NCBI GenBank assembly: GCA_003818205.1
Contig: RPRQ01000009.1
Coordinates: 1-64,000, forward strand
Source: Bacteroidales bacterium
GTDB taxonomy: Bacteria; Bacteroidota; Bacteroidia; Bacteroidales; Tenuifilaceae
Direction of reading: 5' to 3'
Length of the DNA stretch: 64,000 nucleotides
Position numbers and translations under genes: made by a program. Positions 53,912-62,888 of this stretch are shown in pieces. The notes under the pieces are model-generated. The model was not told where the DNA came from. It did no database searches and worked only from the letters and a program-made list of their open reading frames with translations. How positions within the stretch are numbered: the stretch's first letter is position 1; the number at the start of each line of letters is the position of its first letter.

Positions 53912-54409
53912 ATGAAAAGAATACTTACTATTTTAATGATTGCGTTCTCCCTTAATGGATGTAAAAAGGATGAGAATAATCAAATACGTGCACTCGTTAC
54001 AAATAAATCCACTTGCCATTCGCACGATCTTAAATCAAAAGTTTTATTAGTGGATGTAAACCACAGCTGCATTATCTACAGCTACGATAAAAATTTAAAA
54101 AAAATACTGCTAACCCATGCAAATACAGGGTTTAACTGCTGCCCTGGTAAAATTACATGCAAAGTGGAACAATCAGGTAACATTATTACTATTACAGAGA
54201 AGGAGGAAACTCCAGGATGTAACTGTTTATGTATTTACGATATCGATATCGAAGTAAGTAACTTAAATTCTGGTGAGTATATTATCAAGTTTGTTGAACT
54301 GTATTTAGGAGAACAAGAAGAGCTATCAAAAACTATAAATCTAGATATTAACCCTACGGGAGAGTTTTGCGCATCAAGAACAGAATATCCTTGGGGCATT
54401 ATCGAATAA
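53912..54409 (+). CDS. Cysteine-rich hypothetical lipoprotein
   Basis: The 165-residue protein starts with a signal peptide and lipobox SLNGCKKD (cysteine residue 17). The mature part has several cysteines (TGFNCCPGK, CNCLCIYD), which may bind metal or form disulfides. The pattern CCPGKIT...ETPGCNCLCIYD recurs in Bacteroidota lipoproteins of unknown function, as I recall. It is followed by a hairpin terminator at 54442. Confidence 0.7.
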   Translation: MKRILTILMIAFSLNGCKKDENNQIRALVTNKSTCHSHDLKSKVLLVDVNHSCIIYSYDKNLKKILLTHANTGFNCCPGKITCKVEQSGNIITITEKEETPGCNCLCIYDIDIEVSNLNSGEYIIKFVELYLGEQEELSKTINLDINPTGEFCASRTEYPWGIIE

Positions 54410-54441
54410 AAGATTTGCTTTTTAAAAAAAGAGTCTTAGAA

Positions 54442-54470
54442 CAGGAGAACCAATCTCCTGATTTCTTTAT
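54442..54470 (+). terminator. Terminator after the cysteine-rich lipoprotein
   Basis: CAGGAGA and TCTCCTG form a 7-bp stem around ACCAA, followed by ATTTCTTTAT. It separates the lipoprotein from the acyl-CoA synthetase. Confidence 0.6.
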
Positions 54471-54525
54471 ATGCTATTGGCTAATAAAATTAAACATTCG
54501 TTTAATTGATTATGATTCTTTTTCT

Positions 54526-54533
54526 TATTTTTG
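54526..54533 (+). promoter_or_regulatory. -7 box of the acyl-CoA synthetase gene
   Basis: TATTTTTG fits TAnnTTTG, 24 bases before the ATG at 54557, with a weak TTTA 21 bases upstream. It supports the start at 54557 over the upstream ATGs at 54506 and 54512. Confidence 0.4.
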
Positions 54534-54556
54534 ATTCTCAAACCAAAACCAATAGC

Positions 54557-56344
54557 ATGAAAGCAACCAGAACTTTTGATATCCTTGAACGAGGAATTGA
54601 AATATATAATGGACGAACTGTTCTTGCTGGTAAGCAAAATGGGGGTTGGATTGAATACGATATTCATGCATATATCGAAAACTCCAATTATCTAAGCTAT
54701 GGGCTATTAGCATTAGGCTTAAATAAAGGGGATAAAGTTGCTACCGTTTCAAATAATCGGCCCGAGTGGAACTTTGTGGATATGGCTGTAAGTCAAACAG
54801 GAATGATTCATGTACCCATTTACTCAACAATTAGCAACGAGGAGTATAAACATATTCTTAGCCACTCTGAATCGAGAATTATTTTTGTTGAGAACAAAGC
54901 CCTTTACGAAAGACTTCAACCCATTGCGGCTGAAATACCTAATATTATAGGTATTTATACCTTTGTAAAATCTGATGGAATAAACTTTTGGGAGGATATT
55001 GCAAATAATGGAAAGAACAAGGCCAATCATTATAAAGAAGAACTTATAAAAATCAAAGAGTCTGTTAAACCAAATGATATAGCAACTTTAATATATACAT
55101 CTGGAACCACAGGACTGTCAAAAGGAGTGATGCTTTCGCACGAAAATATCTTATCCAATGTTATTGCTACCTCTCCCCGACTTCCTCTTGCAGCAGGAGA
55201 CAAGACCTTAAGTTTCCTTCCTTTGTGCCATGTGCTCGAAAGAATGGTAATCTACATTTATCAATATACTGGCATGACCATCTACTTCGCTGAGAGTATG
55301 GCCACAATCGGCGATAACATTCGAGAACTTAATATCAACGCCTTTTGCGCAGTACCCAGAGTTCTTGAAGCCGTTTATGATAAAATTATTGCCAAGGGGA
55401 AAGATTTATCGGGGATAAAAAAGCACATCTTCTTTTGGGCAGTTAACCTTGGGCTACGATATGAGTTCGATAATAAAAATGGCTGGGTTTACGATATTCA
55501 GCTAAAACTTGCTCGCAAGCTTATTTTCAGTAAATGGCAAGCAGCACTCGGTGGAAATCTGAAATTAATTATTAGCGGGGGTGCGGCACTTCAGCCTCGC
55601 TTGGCACGTGTTTTTTGGGCAGCAGGAATTCCTGTACTCGAAGGATATGGCCTAACCGAAACATCGCCTGTAATTTCGGTAAACCATTTTCAGGAGCCTA
55701 ATAGCGTTAAGTTTGGATCTGTTGGCCCAATTCTCGAAAACGTTACCGTTGTAATTGCCGATGATGGTGAAATACTAATGAAAGGGCCAAACCTAATGCT
55801 CGGATATTTCAAAGATGATGAATTGACAAAACAGGCCATTGATGAGAATGGCTGGTTCCATACTGGTGATATTGGTAGAATTGATGATAATCGATTCTTG
55901 GTAATCACCGATCGGAAAAAAGAGATATTCAAGATGTCGAGCGGAAAATACATTGCTCCGCAGGTGATAGAGAACAAGGTAAAGGAATCCTTTTTCATCG
56001 AACAGACAATGATAGTTGGGGAGAACGAGAAGTTTGTAAGCGCATTAATCTCGCCCAACTTTAGCTTCCTCCACGATTGGTGCTCAAGGCATAAGATTCA
56101 TTTCGTGAATAACAAGGATCTTATTTCACTACCCGAGGTCATTGCCCGTTATCAAAAGGAGATAAATGCCATTAATAAGCAGCTGGGGGAATTTGAGCAA
56201 ATCAAGCGATTTCGAATTGTTGAAGAGACCTGGAGCTCTCAAACAGGCGAACTCTCACCCACCCTGAAACTTCGTCGAAAAATCCTATACGACCGGTATG
56301 AGCCAATCCTTGAGGAGATATTCGGACATGCGATGGAGAAGTAA
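54557..56344 (+). CDS. Long-chain acyl-CoA synthetase (AMP-binding)
   Basis: The enzyme activates fatty acids with ATP to acyl-AMP and then acyl-CoA. It is 595 residues from the ATG at 54557. The adenylation motifs are TLIYTSGTTGLSKGVMLSHE (P-loop like), EGYGLTETSPVI, GWFHTGDIG and DRKKEIFKMSSGKYIAP. The last carries the KMSSGK lysine area typical of long-chain AMP ligases. Substrate chain length is inferred. It stands alone between its own promoter and the restriction genes. Confidence 0.92.
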   Translation: MKATRTFDILERGIEIYNGRTVLAGKQNGGWIEYDIHAYIENSNYLSYGLLALGLNKGDKVATVSNNRPEWNFVDMAVSQTGMIHVPIYSTISNEEYKHILSHSESRIIFVENKALYERLQPIAAEIPNIIGIYTFVKSDGINFWEDIANNGKNKANHYKEELIKIKESVKPNDIATLIYTSGTTGLSKGVMLSHENILSNVIATSPRLPLAAGDKTLSFLPLCHVLERMVIYIYQYTGMTIYFAESMATIGDNIRELNINAFCAVPRVLEAVYDKIIAKGKDLSGIKKHIFFWAVNLGLRYEFDNKNGWVYDIQLKLARKLIFSKWQAALGGNLKLIISGGAALQPRLARVFWAAGIPVLEGYGLTETSPVISVNHFQEPNSVKFGSVGPILENVTVVIADDGEILMKGPNLMLGYFKDDELTKQAIDENGWFHTGDIGRIDDNRFLVITDRKKEIFKMSSGKYIAPQVIENKVKESFFIEQTMIVGENEKFVSALISPNFSFLHDWCSRHKIHFVNNKDLISLPEVIARYQKEINAINKQLGEFEQIKRFRIVEETWSSQTGELSPTLKLRRKILYDRYEPILEEIFGHAMEK

Positions 56345-56460
56345 AAATAGGGAGTTGATCAAAAATTATGAATTTGGGTATATCTAGCTGCTGACTAAAT
56401 TAGTAATTTTATGATTAACACGCTGCTAACAATTCTTTAACCATGAATAATTGCCCTTGT

Positions 56461-57576
56461 TCATTCCGCTTCCTTATCTAAAAATTCATAGTTAAACTCA
56501 ATTTTGCTTTGAGTTACAATCTCGTCAAGGATTTTGTTAAGGTAGCCTTGTTTTACAGCATCACTAAATCTGTCGTTAAGGGTTGGAATGTTTATAACCT
56601 CCTCAATGCAGTCCATATACCTATTAACAATTGTTTTAATTGAATACGTCTTGCTGGCTTTATCTCTAATTCTCTTTAAAAGATCCTGAGTTGGGTCAGT
56701 TGATTTGATTACAAAAGTGATTGGATATTTTTGAATTTTATCAATGTCGAGGAAGTATTTTTTGAAATCCAAGGTTTCTGTGACCTGAAAAAACCTTCCA
56801 AGTGGTTTCATCACAAAATCAATCCCTCCGTCATTCGCATTAGTTCTCCCTGTCTTGTATAGCTTCAACTTTTCGGTATTGAGTTTATCCATTTCAAAAC
56901 CCCAAATAATTTGTTGGTCATGATAGAAATACTTAAGAATGGAATAGCTAACAATTTCAAATAGTCTTGCATCAACATTGGGGGCGAGTAAACCAATAAT
57001 AAAACTCTCAACTTTTTTTGGTGTTTTCCTTCCAAATTCTTGAAGTTCCTCGCAGGTTTTAACAAATCGTTGAAATGAGTCTTGCTTTGTCTTGGCGTAT
57101 TCATCAATGATTTCAATGATTACTTTAGCAATATTGGTATTGGTTTTACCTGTTTTTACTTTTAAAAGATTCTCGTTTATCCAATAATGCTTAGTTTGCG
57201 TATCTCTAAGTATTGGAATTAGAGACTTATCATATTTTCTAAATTCATCATTCGTTCTATTATTGAACGAGTGGTTTTGTACTGTAGAACCAAAAGGAAG
57301 AGTTCTTGCTCTTTTCAAAAGTTGAGTGTACTTCGCTCCTTCATAAATAGAGTAGTCGCCTTTAACATGGTAGTTATGCGCTATATAATCCTCAACTAGA
57401 GTGTAAATTGAATACAAAGCATTAAAACTCGAACGAGCTTTTGATCCCTTGTTTGCTGAACGAGTTTTCTGGTTAATATATTGAATAAGTTGACTCTTCT
57501 CAAAAACATCATCAGCGTTCTTGCCAAAGTGTTTTAGTAAAACCAATTTAATGTTTGATGTGAATACAGTCTCCAT
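56461..57576 (-). CDS. Putative type II restriction endonuclease
   Basis: A 371-residue protein, 7 nt downstream of a DNA methylase on the same strand, which is the main reason for the call. I do not recognise a standard motif with certainty; GGIDFVMKPLGRFFQVTE (about residues 249-266) could be a degenerate PD-(D/E)XK core. The rest is basic and helical. The specificity is presumably that of the partner methylase. Confidence 0.7.
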   Translation of the reverse strand: METVFTSNIKLVLLKHFGKNADDVFEKSQLIQYINQKTRSANKGSKARSSFNALYSIYTLVEDYIAHNYHVKGDYSIYEGAKYTQLLKRARTLPFGSTVQNHSFNNRTNDEFRKYDKSLIPILRDTQTKHYWINENLLKVKTGKTNTNIAKVIIEIIDEYAKTKQDSFQRFVKTCEELQEFGRKTPKKVESFIIGLLAPNVDARLFEIVSYSILKYFYHDQQIIWGFEMDKLNTEKLKLYKTGRTNANDGGIDFVMKPLGRFFQVTETLDFKKYFLDIDKIQKYPITFVIKSTDPTQDLLKRIRDKASKTYSIKTIVNRYMDCIEEVINIPTLNDRFSDAVKQGYLNKILDEIVTQSKIEFNYEFLDKEAE

Positions 57577-57583
57577 GGGTTCT

Positions 57584-58438
57584 TCAAAATAATTTTAGAT
57601 TTATTACAGATTCTGTTTTTTCGGTTTCAAATGTCCGAACTTCTTTTTGCAGTTTTTCTCCTTTAAACTCCTTGGCCAGCTGCAACCTACGTAAACCTAT
57701 TTTCACATATTCATCTTGTAATTCAATACCTAGAGAATTTCTCCCAAGTTCTTTCGCAACAAAACAAGTAGTAAATGTTCCTGAAAAAGGATCTAGTACA
57801 AAATCTCCTTTATTTGAACTTGCCTTAATAATTCGCTCAAGCAATGCGATTGGCTTTTGCGTAGGATGATTTTCATATTCGTCCATTCGATAGCGAACTC
57901 TAGCAAACTCCCAAACATTTCCGGGTACTTTCTGAGAATTATAAATTGTAGGAACTGCTTTTCGATAGTCAATAAGTTTGCGTTTCGCACCTGTCTTCGC
58001 TTCTACTAATATGTCATCAGTATTGAACGTGTAACTATTCTTATCCTTTACACAGAATAGAATTGGTTCATACATTGAACCGTAGTATTTTTTTGCCTGA
58101 ACTCCTGAACTATCATAGTACCAAATTAGCCGCGAAAGAATATCCAACTTCTTGCGAAGATAAATATCGAAGAATGGCATAAATTGAGTGGCGGTCATAA
58201 CATAAAAACTACCGTTGTGTTTAAGTTTTCGAACGCACAAATCGAGCCATTTGTAACACCAATTCAGATAATCATCATCTGTTGCCCACTTGTCAATATG
58301 CCCATTGAAGTTTTTACCAATGTTATAAGGTGGATCTGCAAATATTAAGTCAACAGAATTATCCGGCAGCCCTATCAATACCTCCAAAGCGTCTCCATGA
58401 ATAATTTTATGTTGTTCGTTACCAAATGTTTCCATCAA
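57584..58438 (-). CDS. Adenine-specific DNA methyltransferase, YhdJ-like
   Basis: The N6-adenine DNA methylase (284 residues) has the catalytic DPPY in FADPPYNIGKNFNGHIDKW and the SAM-binding FxGxF-type DPFSGTFTTCFVAKELG at the C-terminal side, the beta-class order. It closely resembles E. coli YhdJ over its whole length, with KKYYGSMYEPILF, VPGNVWEF and MDEYENHPTQKP all shared. YhdJ methylates ATGCAT, so this specificity is the best guess. Unlike YhdJ, it has a companion nuclease gene, making a type II system. Confidence 0.9.
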   Translation of the reverse strand: MMETFGNEQHKIIHGDALEVLIGLPDNSVDLIFADPPYNIGKNFNGHIDKWATDDDYLNWCYKWLDLCVRKLKHNGSFYVMTATQFMPFFDIYLRKKLDILSRLIWYYDSSGVQAKKYYGSMYEPILFCVKDKNSYTFNTDDILVEAKTGAKRKLIDYRKAVPTIYNSQKVPGNVWEFARVRYRMDEYENHPTQKPIALLERIIKASSNKGDFVLDPFSGTFTTCFVAKELGRNSLGIELQDEYVKIGLRRLQLAKEFKGEKLQKEVRTFETEKTESVINLKLF

Positions 58439-58554
58439 AATAAAATATAATTACTTTCTCAAATGTAGTTAGAAAACTAGTTGTGAAGAAGCTCGTTAAT
58501 CAGTATTTATCAACAAAAACGCATTAATATACAGTTTTTTAGAAAGGTTATAAA

Positions 58555-60000
58555 TTACTGCCTTTCTTTCCTTAACAACCACAGCCCGATAAACGTCAAT
58601 ATGCCGTTCAGTATGATCAGCTCAAACCCAAACTTATACCCACCTAGCAGCTGATCGGAATATCGGCTTAGGATATAGCAGATTACGGGCGATGCTATGG
58701 CAACCAAAGGAATCCACCTATCCTTAACCCGCCATTTGGTATACATCCCGAAGGAGTATAGCCCGAGCAAAGGTCCATAGGTATAGCCCGCAATGGTGAA
58801 CAGATTATCGATAATGGCCTTATCGTTTAAGCTGCGGAAAAGAACAATGCAAAGGAGCAATAGCAGGGCAAAAGAGATGTGAACTAGATATCTCGCTTTA
58901 ATCCTTTTACTCTCGGGGAATGACGGTTTATTTACGCCAAGTATATCAATACAAAATGAGGTGGTAAGCGATGTTAACGCTCCATCTGCGCTAGGATAAG
59001 CAGCAGAAATCAACCCGATAATAAAGATTATACCCGCAATGGGCATTAAATGGTGTATTGCTATAGTAGGGAAAAGATCATCGGTATTGGCAACGTTTAC
59101 CCCCTTTGTGCTAGCATAAAAAACGAGGATTGCACCAAGCACGAGGAACATCAGGTTTACTAGCACAAGTACAGAGCTGAATGTGAACATATTCTTTTGA
59201 GCATCCTTAAGCGAACGGCAGCTCAAGTTCTTCTGCATCATCTCCTGATCCAAGCCCGTCATGGTGATGGCAATGAATGCCCCACTTAAAAACTGCTTGA
59301 GGAAGAAACGTTTGCTATTCCAATCGGTTTCAATAATCTTTGAGTAATCGCTTTGGAAAACCTTCGATAGCAGCGCGCTAAACGAGAGGTTCAGCTCTTG
59401 GGAGATAAACACTATCGATAGCACAACCGCCAGAAGCATAAAGGTTGTTTGTAGCGTATCGGTCCAAATAATCGTTTTAATCCCTCCCTTGTAAGTATAG
59501 ATAAGGATTGAAACAATAAAAACGATAATGGTTACGAAGAAGGGAATATTCCAAGCATCAAAAACAAAGATTTGCAATACGTTAACCACAATAAACATCC
59601 GAAGAGATGCTCCAATAACCCTCGATAGTAAGAAGAATGATGCCCCTGTTTTATAGGTTGAATTACCGAACCGACCCTCAAGGTAGCTGTAAATAGATGT
59701 TAAATTTAATCGGTAGTATAATGGCATCAGCACGGTTGCAATAACAATATAGCCTGCTAAATAGCCAAAAACCACCATCATATAGGTAAATTGCGTATCC
59801 TTCACCCATCCTGGAACCGACATAAACGTTACTCCCGATAGCGATGCGCCTATCATACCAAAAGCAACTACGTACCAAGGCGATTTCTTATTCCCAAGAA
59901 AAAAGGTATGATTGGTAGCATTCCTTGATGTGAAATAAGTAATTACAAGCAGCGCAAGAAAGTAGGAACCAACGATAGAAGCAATTAATGTGGGAGACAT
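58555..60000 (-). CDS. Sodium:solute symporter family transporter
   Basis: The 481-residue protein has about 13 hydrophobic helices and the SSS signature pattern around GMIGASLSGVTFMSVPGWVK (residues 48-67) with sodium-binding features later (YPSADGALTSLTTSF). The substrate cannot be told from sequence; related Bacteroidota proteins are assigned to sugars, amino acids or sialic acid. It is divergent from recR. Confidence 0.9.
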   Translation of the reverse strand: MSPTLIASIVGSYFLALLVITYFTSRNATNHTFFLGNKKSPWYVVAFGMIGASLSGVTFMSVPGWVKDTQFTYMMVVFGYLAGYIVIATVLMPLYYRLNLTSIYSYLEGRFGNSTYKTGASFFLLSRVIGASLRMFIVVNVLQIFVFDAWNIPFFVTIIVFIVSILIYTYKGGIKTIIWTDTLQTTFMLLAVVLSIVFISQELNLSFSALLSKVFQSDYSKIIETDWNSKRFFLKQFLSGAFIAITMTGLDQEMMQKNLSCRSLKDAQKNMFTFSSVLVLVNLMFLVLGAILVFYASTKGVNVANTDDLFPTIAIHHLMPIAGIIFIIGLISAAYPSADGALTSLTTSFCIDILGVNKPSFPESKRIKARYLVHISFALLLLLCIVLFRSLNDKAIIDNLFTIAGYTYGPLLGLYSFGMYTKWRVKDRWIPLVAIASPVICYILSRYSDQLLGGYKFGFELIILNGILTFIGLWLLRKERQ

Positions 60001-60091
60001 TTTTTTGAGATTGATTTGGAGTACAATTGTAGAAAAAATAAGGTAGAAGAAAAAATAAACATCAATACAAATCCCTTTGAGCGATATTTTG

Positions 60092-60099
60092 TAGATTTG
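60092..60099 (+). promoter_or_regulatory. -7 box of recR
   Basis: TAGATTTG matches TAnnTTTG, 20 bases before the recR ATG. Confidence 0.4.
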
Positions 60100-60118
60100 T
60101 AAAATAAGGATTTTAAAA

Positions 60119-60745
60119 ATGAATACTCACATTTACCCATCGAAGCTGCTGGAGAACGCAGTAGAGGAATTTGCAAAGCTTCCGGGTATAGGAAGAAAAA
60201 CATCACTCAGGTTAGTGCTCCACCTATTAAGGCAGAGCGAAGTTGATGTCGATCGATTTTCCGAAACCATGATAAAGCTCCGGCATGATGTAAAGCATTG
60301 CCGAATCTGCAACAATATATCCGATACCGATGTTTGTACAATATGCTCAAGCCCAAGGCGCGATGGCACATTAATTTGCGTGGTTGAAAGCATAAAAGAC
60401 GTAATGTCCATCGAGAACACACACCAGTATAGTGGTCTGTATTTTGTGCTTGGTGGTGTTATCAGCCCGATGGATGGGATTGGCCCTGCCGATCTAAAAA
60501 TCGATCAGCTGGTAAACAAAATTGCCGAAGGAAACGTAAGAGAGGTTATTATGGCGCTTAGCGCAACCATGGAGGGCGATACAACAAACTTCTTTATTTA
60601 CAAGAAGTTGAAACATCAATCTATCGCCATATCCGCCATCGCTAGGGGTGTGGCATTTGGCGATGAGCTAGAATATACCGATGAAGTTACTTTAGGCAGG
60701 GCAATAATTAACAGGGTTAGATTTGAAGCGGCTTTAGCCGATTAA
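60119..60745 (+). CDS. recR: Recombination mediator RecR
   Basis: RecR helps RecO load RecA at gaps. The 208-residue protein shows the helix-hairpin-helix [18 protein letters not shown], the C4 zinc finger [20 protein letters not shown] and the TOPRIM domain with [15 protein letters not shown] and [13 protein letters not shown]. It is followed by the TPR gene after 18 nt, so the two may be cotranscribed. Confidence 0.96.
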   Translation: MNTHIYPSKLLENAVEEFAKLPGIGRKTSLRLVLHLLRQSEVDVDRFSETMIKLRHDVKHCRICNNISDTDVCTICSSPRRDGTLICVVESIKDVMSIENTHQYSGLYFVLGGVISPMDGIGPADLKIDQLVNKIAEGNVREVIMALSATMEGDTTNFFIYKKLKHQSIAISAIARGVAFGDELEYTDEVTLGRAIINRVRFEAALAD

Positions 60746-60763
60746 AAAAAACATACAATTGCA

Positions 60764-61501
60764 TTGATGAAGATGAAAAAATTGTTTATTTACCTAACTT
60801 TTACCTTGATTATTACTCAGGGACTGTTTGCGCAATCCAACTTTCAGGAGTATATCGATTCGGGGAATCAAAATTTAAAGAGTCGAAACTTCAAAGATGC
60901 AGTGAACGATTTTAGCAAAGCATTAAAAGAGCAGCCCACAGATACCGCTGCCATTGGGGGAATGATTAAGGCATGCCTCTTGGCGGAAGATTTAAAGGAG
61001 GCGCAAAAGCATATCGACAATGCAATAAAGAGTAACCCCGACAATGCCGAGTTCATTTTCCGTAGAGGTATTCTATACAACAAGAAAGGTCAGTTCGACA
61101 AAGCAGGGGATGATTTTGCAAAAAGTTTAGCGTTAGCCACAACCAATAGCCTAAAAGTTCAAATTTACCTTAACCTTGGCGCAACGCAGCTGAAACTCGA
61201 AACCTTTGAGCCAGCTTTAGAAAGCTACAAAAAAGCGCTAGAGCTATCGCCCCGAAACCCTAGCATATACAACTATAAGGGCTATGCTAACTATAAACTT
61301 GGCTTCTTTACCGATGCTATTAACGATTACAATAATGCCATCGACCTTGATCCTAACAATGCTGCAAGCTATTACAACCGAGGAATGGCGTATTTCAAAT
61401 CATCCGAAAAATCGAAAGCTTGTTTGGATTTTCACAAATCGTGTCAGTTAGGGAATATCAACGCCTGCAAGATGATCATGTCAGAATGCACATCTAAATA
61501 G
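60764..61501 (+). CDS. Exported TPR protein
   Basis: A signal peptide (residues 1-26, LFAQ end) is followed by about five tetratricopeptide repeats, including NFKDAVNDFSKALKEQPTDT, YNKKGQFDKAGDDFAKSL and YKLGFFTDAINDYNNAIDLD, and a C-terminal Sel1-like end (KACLDFHKSCQLGNINACKM). It is probably a periplasmic scaffold protein. No catalytic domain is present and the partner is unknown. Confidence 0.88.
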   Translation: MMKMKKLFIYLTFTLIITQGLFAQSNFQEYIDSGNQNLKSRNFKDAVNDFSKALKEQPTDTAAIGGMIKACLLAEDLKEAQKHIDNAIKSNPDNAEFIFRRGILYNKKGQFDKAGDDFAKSLALATTNSLKVQIYLNLGATQLKLETFEPALESYKKALELSPRNPSIYNYKGYANYKLGFFTDAINDYNNAIDLDPNNAASYYNRGMAYFKSSEKSKACLDFHKSCQLGNINACKMIMSECTSK

Positions 61502-61881
61502 ATGCGCTCCTTGAACTCAAAAAGCATTACAACAAATTTTGTAACGACTCACTACAGAGAACACAAAATCTTTATTCAATAATTTTCTCATCCCATGGAA
61601 AAATCAGCCATGGGTTAATTTCCTGCTCGAATTTCGCTACAATGCAAGAAAACCAGGAGTAAAAGAGCAAATAGTTGAGATAACAATTAATAGCAGCGAG
61701 GTTCGGGGCATAAACTATACTTTGTAAATCAATAAGAACAACGTGATTGAGGTGTTAAAAAAACGCCTCAAACCAATCCCTTCATCATTGGCATGATAGA
61801 GGGTCAATCCATTTGTAGTCTGAAAGACCCTGTTTTATAATAATCGATTCGATTCTTTCCTTCGAAAACATTGTTCAGTTA
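61502..61881. other. Gene-free spacer with hairpins
   Basis: I see no gene. The stretch carries a small palindrome CCCATGG/CCATGGG at 61592-61614, a short open stretch of 33 codons (about 61625-61728, FRYNARKPGVKEQ) without start or homologue I recognise, and the terminator-like hairpin at 61747. Confidence 0.45.
61747..61771. terminator. Terminator-like hairpin
   Basis: TTGAGGTGTT and AACGCCTCAA pair over 10 bases with one G-U wobble, loop AAAAA. It lies between the convergent TPR and metF genes. Confidence 0.5.
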
Positions 61882-62835
61882 CTAAAAAATATATTTTGCA
61901 ATCTTTGCAATATTATCGGATTTACCCATGGTGTAGAAATGAATAGAAGGAACGCCATTGGCTTTTAACTCCTTAGCCTGTGTTATAGCCCATTCAACTC
62001 CCAACTCTTTAACTGCCTTGTTATCTTTACACTTCTCCATTCCTTTAACCAATTCATGAGGGAGATGTACGTTAAAAATTTTTGGCAGAATACTTAAGTG
62101 CTCTTTAATTGAGATAGGCTTAATGCCGGGAATAATCGGAACTTTAATGCCAATCTCACGACATTTTTGTTCAAACTCGAAGAACTTTGAGTTGTCAAAG
62201 AATAGTTGGGTTACCACATAATCAGCACCTGCATCAACCTTTTCTTTAAGTCGCTGAAGATCAGAGATGCTATTTGGTGCTTCGGCATGTTTTTCGGGAT
62301 AACCAGCAACTCCAACGCAGTAATTGGTTGGGTTAGGTTTTTCAAGCGATTCGTCCTGATATATACCATTATTCATGGCGATTACCTGTTTAACAAGATC
62401 AACAGCATATCTATGTCCACCAGATTTTGCCTCAAATTTTCCAACAATCTTATCAGCATCGCCTCGAACGACGAGTATGTTATGAATCCCGAGAAAATCG
62501 AGGTCAATCAAAGCATCCTCGGTTTCAAGTTGAGTAAACCCACCGCAGATGATGTGCGGAACAATATCAACCTTGTACTTATGCTGAATGGCAGCAGCAA
62601 TGCCAACTGTTCCAGGCCTTCTACGTAGCACGGTTGGAATTAAAGAGCCATTTGGTAAAGGGCGATATACAACTTCCTCACGATGGTACGTAACGTTAAT
62701 GTAAGCTGGGTTAAACTCCACAAGAGGGTCGATGGTATCGAATATTGTTTGAAGCGTGCTTCCTTTTAAAGGAGGAAGTAACTCGAATGAGAATAGCGTT
62801 GATTTGGCATTATTTATATGATCAATTACTTTCAT
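61882..62835 (-). CDS. metF: Methylenetetrahydrofolate reductase
   Basis: MetF reduces 5,10-methylene-THF to 5-methyl-THF with FAD, supplying the methyl group for MetH. The 317-residue length is standard. Markers are TLFSFELLPPLKG with the conserved catalytic glutamate, NVTYHREE, HIICGGFTQLETEDALIDL and DAGADYVVTQLFFDN. It lies directly downstream of metH (53-nt spacer with four TTTGAAC repeats), so the two are one operon and act in consecutive steps. Confidence 0.96.
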   Translation of the reverse strand: MKVIDHINNAKSTLFSFELLPPLKGSTLQTIFDTIDPLVEFNPAYINVTYHREEVVYRPLPNGSLIPTVLRRRPGTVGIAAAIQHKYKVDIVPHIICGGFTQLETEDALIDLDFLGIHNILVVRGDADKIVGKFEAKSGGHRYAVDLVKQVIAMNNGIYQDESLEKPNPTNYCVGVAGYPEKHAEAPNSISDLQRLKEKVDAGADYVVTQLFFDNSKFFEFEQKCREIGIKVPIIPGIKPISIKEHLSILPKIFNVHLPHELVKGMEKCKDNKAVKELGVEWAITQAKELKANGVPSIHFYTMGKSDNIAKIAKYIF

Positions 62836-62854
62836 GGGTTTGTCTGTTATGGGT

Positions 62855-62882
62855 TTTGAACTTTGAACTTTGAACTTTGAAC
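62855..62882. repeat. Tandem heptamer TTTGAAC x4
   Basis: Four perfect copies of TTTGAAC fill the 53-nt metH-metF spacer, followed by a T run. A 7-bp unit cannot keep frame if copy number changes, but it lies outside the genes. Confidence 0.7.
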
Positions 62883-62888
62883 TTTTTT

